This document shows positions 8,305 to 15,323 of a DNA stretch of 15,412 bases, one piece after another. Below the pieces are notes generated by a model. That model saw nothing but the letters and a program-made list of their open reading frames with translations, made no database searches and was not told the DNA's origin. The DNA lies in NCBI GenBank assembly GCA_905236315.1, contig CAJOPO010000126.1:1-15412 (forward strand), given 5' to 3'. The position numbers and the translations under genes were made by a program. The first letter of the stretch is position 1; every line of letters begins with the position of its first letter. Source of the stretch: an uncultured Treponema sp. (GTDB lineage: Bacteria; Spirochaetota; Spirochaetia; Treponematales; Treponemataceae).

Positions 8305-8339
8305 TCAAATTCAAATTCGGTATATATTACTCAAATTTA
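8305..8339 (-). promoter_or_regulatory. Leader region of dnaN with no decisive promoter
   Basis: Reading leftward into dnaN, candidate boxes are TTTACA (8362-8357) followed 17 bp later by TAAATT, or TTAACA with a 19-bp gap to TAATAT. Neither pair is convincing. The first overlaps the 28-bp inverted repeat at 8345-8372, which would be in the right place to act as an operator. The stretch is AT-rich throughout. Confidence 0.25.
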
Positions 8340-8344
8340 AGAAA

Positions 8345-8372
8345 AATTTGTTAAGCTGTAAACTAACAAATT
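8345..8372. repeat. 28-bp inverted repeat upstream of dnaN
   Basis: Perfect 9-bp arms AATTTGTTA (8345-8353) and TAACAAATT (8364-8372) are separated by ten bases. It lies about 60 bp before the dnaN start codon and overlaps a possible -35 box. It has no T-run, so it is more likely a protein-binding site than a terminator. Given the AT-rich surroundings, chance is possible. Confidence 0.5.
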
Positions 8373-8406
8373 GTATGATAATAAACGAATTAAAGCAGGT
8401 GATACC

Positions 8407-8475
8407 GACGTGTACACGTCAGTGTGTGGTACGTGTATATGTCGGTATATGTGATGTGTATACGTCACTAAGTGT
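8407..8475. repeat. Three 23-bp tandem repeats, each with a 14-bp palindromic core
   Basis: The cores are GACGTGTACACGTC (8407-8420, a perfect palindrome), TACGTGTATATGTC (8430-8443) and GATGTGTATACGTC (8453-8466). Their starts are exactly 23 bp apart and together they fit GAYGTGTAYAYGTC, the first base of copy two excepted. The nine-base tails (AGTGTGTGG, GGTATATGT, ACTAAGTGT) are less alike. No clear fourth copy lies on either side. Each core is a run of 12-14 alternating purines and pyrimidines (8408-8419, 8429-8442, 8454-8465). The arrangement resembles iterons or a row of operator sites for a dimeric DNA-binding protein; which protein is unknown. Confidence 0.85.
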
Positions 8476-8530
8476 AACTATGACATTGCTCTTGTGGTAT
8501 ACATTTTTCACTATGCTTCAGTTTTTTCAA

Positions 8531-8539
8531 ATATTCACA
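8531..8539 (+). promoter_or_regulatory. DnaA-box-like site ATATTCACA
   Basis: Differs from TTWTNCACA only at the first base. It marks the left edge of the AT-rich block. As a single site it is weak evidence; its value is in the cluster. Confidence 0.4.
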
Positions 8540-8540
8540 T

Positions 8541-8599
8541 CATATTAAATTTATAAATTTATAAAATTTAATAATAGAGATAATAGGGATTGTGAATTT
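8541..8599 (-). other. Candidate DNA unwinding element with DnaA-trio pattern
   Basis: On the minus strand the order is a DnaA-box-like AAATTCACA (8599-8591, two mismatches to TTWTNCACA), a short C-cluster (ATCC), then triplets CTA TTA TCT CTA TTA TTA (8586-8569). The complementary strand read 3' to 5' gives GAT, AAT, AGA, GAT, AAT, AAT, so five of six fit the DnaA-trio rule (G/A, A, T/A). An almost pure A/T stretch follows down to 8541. Box, GC cluster, trios and AT-rich block in this order match the basal unwinding system described for Bacillus subtilis. Confidence 0.55.
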
Positions 8600-8672
8600 A
8601 TGAAGAAGTCGTTTTATTGTTTATATAATAATAAAATACAAAGTGAAAAACTAGCCTACTTAAATTCACCAT

Positions 8673-8719
8673 TTAATCACATTTCCACAATACCTTTAGT
8701 TCTTAACTGTTTTTACACA
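8673..8719 (+). promoter_or_regulatory. DnaA-box-like cluster
   Basis: Three sites on the plus strand: TTAATCACA (8673-8681, one mismatch), ATTTCCACA (8681-8689, one mismatch) and TTTTACACA (8711-8719, full match to TTWTNCACA). They lie between the unwinding-element candidate and the 3' end of dnaA. The bias toward the -CACA ending in a 50-bp stretch is more than I would expect by chance, but the native box consensus of this organism is unknown. Confidence 0.5.
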
Positions 8720-8749
8720 AGTTATATACGCTTTATTCGTTCACTCCAT

Positions 8750-10240
8750 TCATTTTTTATAATCTTTTATTTTCCTTATCAGCATTTGTATCGTAGTATC
8801 TAGCAAAGAATCTGTTTTTAGTTGTTCTTCGATTTTTTGATAACTATGTATTGCTGTTGTGTGGTCTCTACCTCCAAATTCATTACTTATTTCTGGAAAA
8901 GAATATTCCGTTATCTGTCTAGTTATATATATAGCGATTTGTCTTGGAATTACAAATTTTTTAGGTTTTCTTTTGCATTTCATATCATTTAAAGAGATAT
9001 TGTAATGGTCTGCCACAACTTTTTGTATTGTTTCTATAGTTATAGCTCCGCTTGCAGGTTGACTAAAGGTATCTCTTAATTCTTTTTGTGCTATTTCTAT
9101 GGTAAGAGGTCTTTGTAGTAATTCAGAATAATTTAGCATCTTTGTGAGGCAACCTTTTAAGTCGCGCACATTTGTCTGTACATTTTTTGCTATATAATCT
9201 ACTACATCAGAGGGAATGTTTTTTCCTAAAAGTTCTAGTTCTTTTTGTAATATGGCACGTCTTGTTTCATAGTTTGGCGGCTGAAGGTCTATAGACATAC
9301 CACTAGAAAATCTAGTGCGCAATCTATCTTCTATGCCCTTTAGCTCAGTTATAGGGCGGTCGCATGTGAATACCATTTGAGAATTATTTTGATGTAAGGC
9401 TTCAAAGGTGTAAAATAATTCTTCTTGAGTTGCTTCCTTCCCTAATAAAAAGTGAATATCATCTATTAATAAAACATCTAGTTTTCTATATTTTGCTTTA
9501 AACTTATCTGTACTGCCATCTCTTATAGAAGAAGTAAATTCATTAGTAAAGTTTTCTGCACTTACATAACATATTTTTACAAGTCCATCTTTTTTGTTGT
9601 ATATGTAATTTCCTATGGACTGCATAAGATGAGTTTTTCCAAGTCCTACGCCTCCATATATGAGTAGGGGATTAAATTTTCCTCCTGGATTTTCTGCTGC
9701 AGCAATGGACGCTTTATATGCAAAATCAGAATTATCGCCTGGAACAAAGGTTTCAAAAGTAAATTCTTCTTTTAATTGAGGATGTTTTTTTGCTTTATGG
9801 TCTTGTTTTTTTTCACTTTCTACTTCTTTGTATATATTGCTATAAACGCTAGTAGGCTTTTGTTCACTTTCGTTTTTTATATTTTCATCGTTCACCTTAA
9901 AAGGCTGAGTATTTGTGTTTTCTTTAATATCTTCATTCTTTGTTTGTAGATTTTTTTTAGACGAACTAGAAATTTTATTCTTTGCTATGTATGTAATAGA
10001 AACATTTTGACCTGTAAGTTCGGCTATTTTTTCTTGCACTGCTTTTACATAGCCCATGCTAACCATACGAGTCCACATAAATTCAGAAGGAACGGCAACA
10101 GTTATTTCTGTTAAAGTGTCTTTAACATAATCCATGTTAAACCACAAAGTAAATTCATCTTCTTGACCTTTTTGCCGATATTCTTCATGTATTATATTTA
10201 ACACTTCTCCCCAAAAAGCTTGGTAATTTTGCTCGCTCAT
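8750..10240 (-). CDS. dnaA: Chromosomal replication initiator protein DnaA
   Basis: AAA+ initiator that binds DnaA boxes, opens the origin and recruits the helicase. All four domains are seen in 496 residues: domain I at about 1-87 (protein contacts), a Lys/Asn/Glu-rich linker at about 88-160, the AAA+ core with Walker A GGVGLGKTH (196-204) and Walker B VLLIDD (256-261), and the DNA-binding domain IV with the signature GGRDHTTAIH (456-465). Trp10 in the opening helix is typical. No Shine-Dalgarno precedes ATG 10240, and the -10 box of the likely promoter ends only nine bases upstream, so the message may be nearly leaderless. It is transcribed divergently from gyrB and toward oriC and dnaN; the gap to dnaN (over 450 bp) suggests dnaN has its own promoter. 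Confidence 0.99.
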   Translation of the reverse strand: MSEQNYQAFWGEVLNIIHEEYRQKGQEDEFTLWFNMDYVKDTLTEITVAVPSEFMWTRMVSMGYVKAVQEKIAELTGQNVSITYIAKNKISSSSKKNLQTKNEDIKENTNTQPFKVNDENIKNESEQKPTSVYSNIYKEVESEKKQDHKAKKHPQLKEEFTFETFVPGDNSDFAYKASIAAAENPGGKFNPLLIYGGVGLGKTHLMQSIGNYIYNKKDGLVKICYVSAENFTNEFTSSIRDGSTDKFKAKYRKLDVLLIDDIHFLLGKEATQEELFYTFEALHQNNSQMVFTCDRPITELKGIEDRLRTRFSSGMSIDLQPPNYETRRAILQKELELLGKNIPSDVVDYIAKNVQTNVRDLKGCLTKMLNYSELLQRPLTIEIAQKELRDTFSQPASGAITIETIQKVVADHYNISLNDMKCKRKPKKFVIPRQIAIYITRQITEYSFPEISNEFGGRDHTTAIHSYQKIEEQLKTDSLLDTTIQMLIRKIKDYKK

Positions 10241-10249
10241 AATTACTAT

Positions 10250-10278
10250 ATTATACTTGTCTTTACTTTTTTCTTCAA
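10250..10278 (-). promoter_or_regulatory. Promoter of dnaA
   Basis: On the minus strand, TTGAAG (10278-10273) and a perfect TATAAT (10255-10250) are separated by 17 bp, a textbook sigma70 layout. The transcription start would fall near 10243, about three bases before the dnaA ATG. Confidence 0.75.
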
Positions 10279-10303
10279 TATAGCTATACTTAATGTCTAT
10301 AAT
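10262..10303 (+). promoter_or_regulatory. Promoter region of gyrBA
   Basis: TTTACT (10262-10267) and TATACT (10285-10290) are 17 bp apart. A perfect TATAAT also lies at 10298-10303 but has only a poor -35 partner. The region overlaps the dnaA promoter on the other strand, so the two polymerases could compete. GGGGA upstream of ATG 10327 is a good ribosome binding site. Confidence 0.55.
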
Positions 10304-10326
10304 TTTCTGCTCATTGGGGAACTTTC

Positions 10327-12291
10327 ATGTCAGATGAATCAAATCAATATTCAGCTAGTAGCATACAAGTATTAAAAGGTCTTGAAGCTGTAAGAAAAAG
10401 ACCTGGTATGTATATAGGCTCTACAGGTCCTAACGGTTTACATCACCTTGTTTATGAAGTTGTAGATAATAGTATAGATGAAGCTATGGCAGGTTACTGC
10501 GATACTATAACCGTTGCCTTAGAAAAAGATGATATATGCCGTGTAGAAGACAATGGACGTGGTATACCTGTAGATATTCATCCTACAGAACATGTTTCTG
10601 CTCTTGAGTTAGTTCTTACTCGTTTGCATGCTGGCGGAAAATTCGATAAATCAAATTATAAGGTATCTGGTGGTTTGCACGGTGTAGGTGTAAGCTGTGT
10701 AAACGCTCTTTCTGTTTGGATGGAAGCCTTTGTTAATCGAGAAGGTAAAAGATATGAGCAGCGTTATGCAGAAGGAAAACCTAAAACAAAGGTTGAATGT
10801 TTGGGAGATACTAATCTTCATGGAACAATGATACGCTGGAAGGCAGATGCTTCTATATTTACAGAAACTACTACTTATAACTTTGATGTTCTTGCTACAC
10901 GCTTAAGGGAACTTGCTTTCTTAAACCCTGGAATAACAATAAAGTTTAGAGATGAGCGACTAGAAATTCCTAAAGAAATCATTTATAAGTTTGAAGGAGG
11001 TATAAAGCATTACGTTAGCGTTCTTAATGAAGGAAAAGCCGTTATTCCAGAAGAGCCATTGTATATTACAGGTGAAACAAATGATGTTATTATGGAAGTG
11101 GCAATGCAATATGCTAGAGATAGCTACACAGAAAACATTCATTCCTATGTAAACGACATAAATACTCATGAAGGTGGAACACACTTAGATGGCTTTAAGA
11201 TAGCTTTAACCGTAGTCTTAAACAAGTTTTTAGAAGTAGAATCTCCTAACCGTGATAAAATCAGAAAACGTCTTATAAATGCTAATCCCAAAAATCCTGA
11301 AAAACTTTCTGGTGATGATGTAAGAGCAGGTCTTACAGCGGTTCTTTCTGTAAAAGTTCCAGAGCCTCAGTTTGAAGGGCAAACAAAAACAAAACTTGGA
11401 AACTCTGATGTACGTGGATTTGTGGATACCTTAGTAAAAGAAAAACTTACTTTATGGTGTGAACAAAATCCTCAACTTTTAGACCAAATATTAGAAAAAG
11501 CTGTAAATGAAGCTGTTGCTCGTATAGCAGCACGAAAGGCAAAAGAAGCAAGCCGTAGAAAGTCAGGTTTAGATAGCTTTGGACTTCCTGGAAAACTTGC
11601 AGATTGTACATCTAAAAATCCAGAAGAATGTGAAGTGTATATAGTGGAAGGTGATTCTGCAGGTGGTTCTGCTAAGCAGGGTAGAAATCCAAAAATACAA
11701 GCTATACTGCCTCTTTGGGGTAAAATGCTTAATGTAGAAAAATCTCATGCAGATAAGGTTATAAATAACGATAAATTGCAGCCTGTAATCGCTTCTTTGG
11801 GTACTGGCATAGGTAAGGATTTTGACATAGAAAAATTGCGCTATCACAAAATAATCATTATGGCAGATGCTGATGTTGACGGTAGTCATATTTCCACACT
11901 TTTATTAACATTCTTTTTCCGTTATATGCCAGAACTCATAAATAGAGGATATGTCTATATAGCAATGCCTCCTCTTTACCGTGTAAGCTATAAAAAGAAA
12001 GATTATTTTACGTTTACAGATGAAGAGCGAGATAGCGTTATAGCAAAACTTCAAAGCGAAAATCCTGGAGATATAAAACTTGATGTTCAGCGTTATAAGG
12101 GTTTAGGCGAAATGGAGTGGCAGGAACTAAAAGCTACAACAATGGACCCCTCCCATCGTAAGATGAAGCAAGTTCATCTAACAGATGCAGAAGAGGCTGA
12201 TAGAATATTTAACGTCCTTATGGGAGAAGAAGTAGAACCTCGCCGCAGATTTATAGAAGAAAATGCAGTGTACGCCACACTGGATGTCTAG
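10327..12291 (+). CDS. gyrB: DNA gyrase subunit B
   Basis: ATPase subunit of gyrase, which introduces negative supercoils with GyrA. Order of motifs in 654 residues: YEVVDNSIDEA with catalytic Glu44 and Asn48, DNGRGIP (75-81), the glycine-rich GGLHGVGV (115-122), the transducer region with QTKTKLGNS (352-360), then TOPRIM with EGDSAGG (441-447) and DADVDGS (514-520) for the metal-binding acids. PLWGKMLNVEKS follows the first TOPRIM motif. It lacks the long insert found in proteobacterial GyrB (about 800 residues), the usual form outside that group. The next gene is gyrA, 12 bp away, whose ribosome binding site includes the gyrB stop codon. Confidence 0.99.
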   Translation: MSDESNQYSASSIQVLKGLEAVRKRPGMYIGSTGPNGLHHLVYEVVDNSIDEAMAGYCDTITVALEKDDICRVEDNGRGIPVDIHPTEHVSALELVLTRLHAGGKFDKSNYKVSGGLHGVGVSCVNALSVWMEAFVNREGKRYEQRYAEGKPKTKVECLGDTNLHGTMIRWKADASIFTETTTYNFDVLATRLRELAFLNPGITIKFRDERLEIPKEIIYKFEGGIKHYVSVLNEGKAVIPEEPLYITGETNDVIMEVAMQYARDSYTENIHSYVNDINTHEGGTHLDGFKIALTVVLNKFLEVESPNRDKIRKRLINANPKNPEKLSGDDVRAGLTAVLSVKVPEPQFEGQTKTKLGNSDVRGFVDTLVKEKLTLWCEQNPQLLDQILEKAVNEAVARIAARKAKEASRRKSGLDSFGLPGKLADCTSKNPEECEVYIVEGDSAGGSAKQGRNPKIQAILPLWGKMLNVEKSHADKVINNDKLQPVIASLGTGIGKDFDIEKLRYHKIIIMADADVDGSHISTLLLTFFFRYMPELINRGYVYIAMPPLYRVSYKKKDYFTFTDEERDSVIAKLQSENPGDIKLDVQRYKGLGEMEWQELKATTMDPSHRKMKQVHLTDAEEADRIFNVLMGEEVEPRRRFIEENAVYATLDV

Positions 12292-12303
12292 GAGTAATCA
12301 ATT

Positions 12304-14766
12304 ATGGAAGAAATACAGACCCCCGAAGGTGGAACTCTTATACCTGTTGCCATAGAATCAGAAATGAAAAAGGCGTACATTGACTATTCAATGTCCGTTA
12401 TAGTAGCGCGTGCTCTTCCTGATGTGCGTGATGGCTTAAAGCCTGTTCATCGCCGTATTCTTTATGCTATGAACGAAGAAGGCTTGCACATGTCAGGTAA
12501 GACTCGTAAATGTGCAACTGTAGTTGGTGATGTGCTTGGTAGATACCATCCTCACGGAGACAGTTCCGTTTATGATGCAATGGTGCGCTTAGGACAGCAT
12601 TTTTCTATGCGCTATATGCCTATCCAAAAGCAAGGAAACTTCGGTGGCATAGATGGAAGCCCTGCTGCAGCTTACCGTTATACAGAAGCAAAAATGTCTT
12701 CCATTGCAGAAGAGATGGTTGCAGATATAAAAAAAGAAACAGTAGATTTTATACCAAATTTTGATGATACAAGACAGGAACCTACTGTTTTACCTGCAAA
12801 ATTTCCCTTCCTTTTGTGCAATGGTTCTAATGGTATAGCTGTAGGTATGGCAACTAATATGCCACCTCATAACTTACGAGAGATTGCAGCTGCTATAAGT
12901 GCATATATAGAAAATCCAGAAATATCTATAGAAGGCTTATCTTCTTATGTAAAAGGCCCTGATTTTCCTACAGGCGGTATAATATTTGGGAAGAAGGGAA
13001 TAAAAGATGCTTATAGTACAGGACGTGGTAAACTTATTGTACGTGGCAGATTTAATATCGAAGTAGATAGTCATGGCAAAGAAAGCATAGTATTTACAGA
13101 AGTTCCTTATCAAGTGCGTACTGATGACTTATGTAAAAGGATTGGTGAACTTGCTAGAGAAAAGATAATAGAAGGCATAGAGAGGGTAAACGATAGTTCT
13201 GCAGGAGATGATGTTCGCATAGTAATAGATTTAAAACGCGGGGCTATGACAAAGGTTGTGGTAAATCAACTTTTTGCAAAGACCGCACTTCAATCAAGTT
13301 TTGGCGTTATAAATCTTGCTTTAGTAAATGGTCGTCCTCAAGTTCTTAACTTAAAGCAGCTTATAAAATGCTTTGTAGACCATAGAGTAGATGTTGTAAC
13401 ACGTCGCACACAATTTGAATTACGCAAAGCAAAAGAAAGAGAACACATCTTAAAAGCCCTTATTATAGCGGTAGATAATATAGATGAAGTAATACGCATT
13501 ATTCGTGGTAGCCGTGACGAAGAAGAAGCTAAAGTAGGACTTATGAAGCGTTTTGACTTTGATGACCCACAGTCTCAGGCCATTGTTGATATGCAACTAA
13601 AACGCTTAACTCATTTGCGCATTGATGAATTGCGTAAAGAGATGGAAGAACTACAGGCTTTAATCGCTCACTTAGAAGACCTACTTGCTCACCCAGAAAA
13701 GATTCTTCGATTAATAAAAGATGAAACAAACGAACTTGCAGAAAAATATGGTGATGATAGACGCACAGATATTGTAGCAGGTGAAGTAGAAGAAATTAAT
13801 GTAGAAGACATGATAAAAGAAGAAGATATGGTTGTTCTTATTAGTAAGATGGGCTATATCAAACGTGTTCCTGCAAGCCTTTATCGTAGTCAGGGTAGGG
13901 GAGGCAAAGGAACTATAAGTGCAAAACTTATAGAAGAAGATTATATAACGCAAATGTTTGTAGCTTCTACACACGACTATCTTATGTTTATAACTAATGC
14001 AGGTAAGGCTTATTGGATAAAGGTTCACGAAATACCTGAATCAAGTAAAACAAGTCGTGGTTCTCATATTAAACTTTTATTGAATGTTGATGCAAATGAA
14101 GAAATCACTACAACCGTTAGCTTAAAGGATTTTTCTGAAAATGAATATCTCTTTATGGCTACTTCTAACGGCATTGTAAAAAAGACTGCTACCTATGAAT
14201 TTAGAAACGCAAAATCAAGGGGAATGCAAGCCGCTCGCCTTGATGATGGGGACAAACTTGTAAGTGCAATTCTTTCTAGTGGAAAAGATGAACTTTTGCT
14301 TGTTAGCAGAAGGGGGCAGGCTTTACGCATAAACGAAGAAGAAGTGCGCCCAATGGGTAGAGCAGGTCGCGGGGTTGCTGGTATGAAGCTTGCTATTGGT
14401 GATGAACTTTGCGCTGCCATTCATGTGGAAGATGATGCTAAAATCCTTGTTATAACAGAAAAAGGCATTGGTAAGCGTGTTGACTTTAGTGAATTTAATT
14501 CTCATGGGCGCGGCACAGGTGGTCAGCGTGTATTTGGCAATGTAGATGATAAGGGCGAAATTATTGGTGCTCTTACTGTAAGAGATAGCGATTCTGTTAT
14601 GTGTATTACAGGACAAGGAAACAGTATTCGCGTAGAAGCGTCTTCCATAAGTAAGCAGGGTAGGGCTTCTAGTGGTGTAAAAATTGCAGACATAACTAGT
14701 CCTGATTATGTTATGGGCATAGACCGCATTGCAAATGATGAAGAAAAAGATGGAGAAACTGTATAA
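12304..14766 (+). CDS. gyrA: DNA gyrase subunit A
   Basis: Breakage-reunion subunit of gyrase. The 820 residues carry the quinolone-pocket segment YHPHGDSSVYD (81-91) with Ser87 and Asp91, the residues found in drug-sensitive enzymes, and the catalytic Tyr126 in YRYTEAKMS. The coiled-coil segment at about 370-480 is followed by the C-terminal beta-pinwheel. The GyrA box is QGRGGKG (530-536), which marks it as GyrA rather than ParC, though the common second residue Arg is Gly here. TAGGAG, eight bases before ATG, overlaps the gyrB stop. A strong hairpin terminator lies just after the stop, closing the gyrBA operon. Confidence 0.99.
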   Translation: MEEIQTPEGGTLIPVAIESEMKKAYIDYSMSVIVARALPDVRDGLKPVHRRILYAMNEEGLHMSGKTRKCATVVGDVLGRYHPHGDSSVYDAMVRLGQHFSMRYMPIQKQGNFGGIDGSPAAAYRYTEAKMSSIAEEMVADIKKETVDFIPNFDDTRQEPTVLPAKFPFLLCNGSNGIAVGMATNMPPHNLREIAAAISAYIENPEISIEGLSSYVKGPDFPTGGIIFGKKGIKDAYSTGRGKLIVRGRFNIEVDSHGKESIVFTEVPYQVRTDDLCKRIGELAREKIIEGIERVNDSSAGDDVRIVIDLKRGAMTKVVVNQLFAKTALQSSFGVINLALVNGRPQVLNLKQLIKCFVDHRVDVVTRRTQFELRKAKEREHILKALIIAVDNIDEVIRIIRGSRDEEEAKVGLMKRFDFDDPQSQAIVDMQLKRLTHLRIDELRKEMEELQALIAHLEDLLAHPEKILRLIKDETNELAEKYGDDRRTDIVAGEVEEINVEDMIKEEDMVVLISKMGYIKRVPASLYRSQGRGGKGTISAKLIEEDYITQMFVASTHDYLMFITNAGKAYWIKVHEIPESSKTSRGSHIKLLLNVDANEEITTTVSLKDFSENEYLFMATSNGIVKKTATYEFRNAKSRGMQAARLDDGDKLVSAILSSGKDELLLVSRRGQALRINEEEVRPMGRAGRGVAGMKLAIGDELCAAIHVEDDAKILVITEKGIGKRVDFSEFNSHGRGTGGQRVFGNVDDKGEIIGALTVRDSDSVMCITGQGNSIRVEASSISKQGRASSGVKIADITSPDYVMGIDRIANDEEKDGETV

Positions 14767-14784
14767 TAGATATAGCTTATAAAG

Positions 14785-14834
14785 AAAAATCACTTCAACT
14801 GTACGCATTGTTGTAGTCGAAGTGATTTTTTTTT
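14785..14834. terminator. Bidirectional intrinsic terminator after gyrA
   Basis: The arms AAAAATCACTTCAACT (14785-14800) and AGTCGAAGTGATTTTT (14815-14830) pair over 16 positions with one mismatch, around a 14-base loop. A run of nine T follows on the plus strand, and AAAAAGAAA before the left arm gives a T-rich tract for the opposite direction. It can therefore end both gyrBA and the convergent gene at 14901-15323. Confidence 0.85.
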
Positions 14835-14848
14835 GTCTATAATTGAAA

Positions 14849-14893
14849 TGTCATTTGGAACTAGAAAATTGTCATCCCGAACTTGTTTTGGAC
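14849..14893. repeat. Degenerate remnant of a dispersed intergenic repeat
   Basis: TGTCATTTGGAACT at 14849 and TGTCATCCCGAACT at 14870 are near copies 21 bp apart. The second, continuing CTTGTTTTGGA, resembles a TCATCCCGAACTTG...CGGGA palindrome that I recall being scattered through intergenic regions of several bacterial genomes. The right arm is decayed here. The family assignment is from memory. Confidence 0.4.
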
Positions 14894-14900
14894 TCTATTT

Positions 14901-15323
14901 TTAGTCTAGTAAATCAATATATTCTTCACACAAATCATCATATTCTGCAAGAAGAGAATTAAAATTGTAACCTCTCTTGAGATACATAATTTCGTCAAAC
15001 CTTTGAACATACACGTAACCTCTACTTATTGGAGAAGTATAGAAAAAGTATATAACGTAATAACGTGTTCCATCGTCTAACAAGATAACCGTATCAAATA
15101 TGTAACCTGTTTTGGTTGAGATAGATTCCTGTGATGTAGCCGTATTCTGCGCAATATTTAGCCATTTATTTGCCAAATCATTATCTTCTTCAGCCATGCA
15201 TACTTTTACAAAGCAGCTGTATCTTCCTTTTGGAGTCAGAAAACTTCTAGTATAATAAACGTATGCAAATGACTGTGCTACTGAAAATAACAGAATTGCA
15301 ATAAGCATAATTTTTCTTTTCAT
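14901..15323 (-). CDS. Small secreted protein of unknown function, 140 aa
   Basis: I do not recognise the family. Residues 1-20 form a standard signal peptide (KRK, hydrophobic core 5-16, cleavage after SFA), giving a mature protein of about 120 residues. It is rich in Tyr and Phe (for example RYYVIYFFYTSP and GYVYVQRF), which suggests a beta-structured periplasmic or surface protein, and ends in an acidic helix-like tail (EYDDLCEEYIDLLD). There are two Cys in the first third and one near the end, and no transmembrane helix after the signal. ATG 15323 lies at the inner edge of the right repeat copy, and GAGG in the repeat's hairpin, nine bases upstream, is the only visible ribosome binding site. 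ATG at codon 6 is an alternative but would cut the basic region. It converges on gyrA across the shared terminator. Confidence 0.75.
   Translation of the reverse strand: MKRKIMLIAILLFSVAQSFAYVYYTRSFLTPKGRYSCFVKVCMAEEDNDLANKWLNIAQNTATSQESISTKTGYIFDTVILLDDGTRYYVIYFFYTSPISRGYVYVQRFDEIMYLKRGYNFNSLLAEYDDLCEEYIDLLD

Larger units (their letters stand above)
8286..8749. other. Putative chromosomal replication origin (oriC)
   Basis: This is the only gene-free stretch over 300 bp. It lies between dnaA and dnaN, the commonest place for bacterial origins. It contains, in order from the dnaN side, a 28-bp inverted repeat, three 23-bp palindromic tandem repeats, a strongly AT-rich block (about 8541-8580), a candidate DnaA-trio unwinding element, and several sites close to TTWTNCACA. 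Hand counts on the plus strand give C above G in sampled dnaN sequence (7201-7440: about 41 G, 54 C) and G above C in sampled dnaA sequence (8881-9000 and 9061-9300: about 61 G, 51 C), although both genes are on the minus strand; a skew change here fits an origin. The open frames across it look random. Confidence 0.75.

Noticed and set aside
8407..8475. CRISPR array
   Set aside because: Only three units, no unique spacers of equal length, and the 23-bp units are contiguous; no cas genes nearby.
8348..8548. Rightward small ORF across the oriC repeats
   Set aside because: No ribosome binding site, composition follows the repeats, and it overlaps the origin signals.
8600..8803. Rightward small ORF between oriC and dnaA
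   Set aside because: It runs into the 3' end of dnaA on the opposite strand, has no binding site, and covers the DnaA-box-like cluster.
14323..14808. Long antisense frame in the 3' part of gyrA
   Set aside because: A shadow of the gyrA codon pattern with no start signal; it reads Ser/Thr/Tyr-rich sequence without domains.
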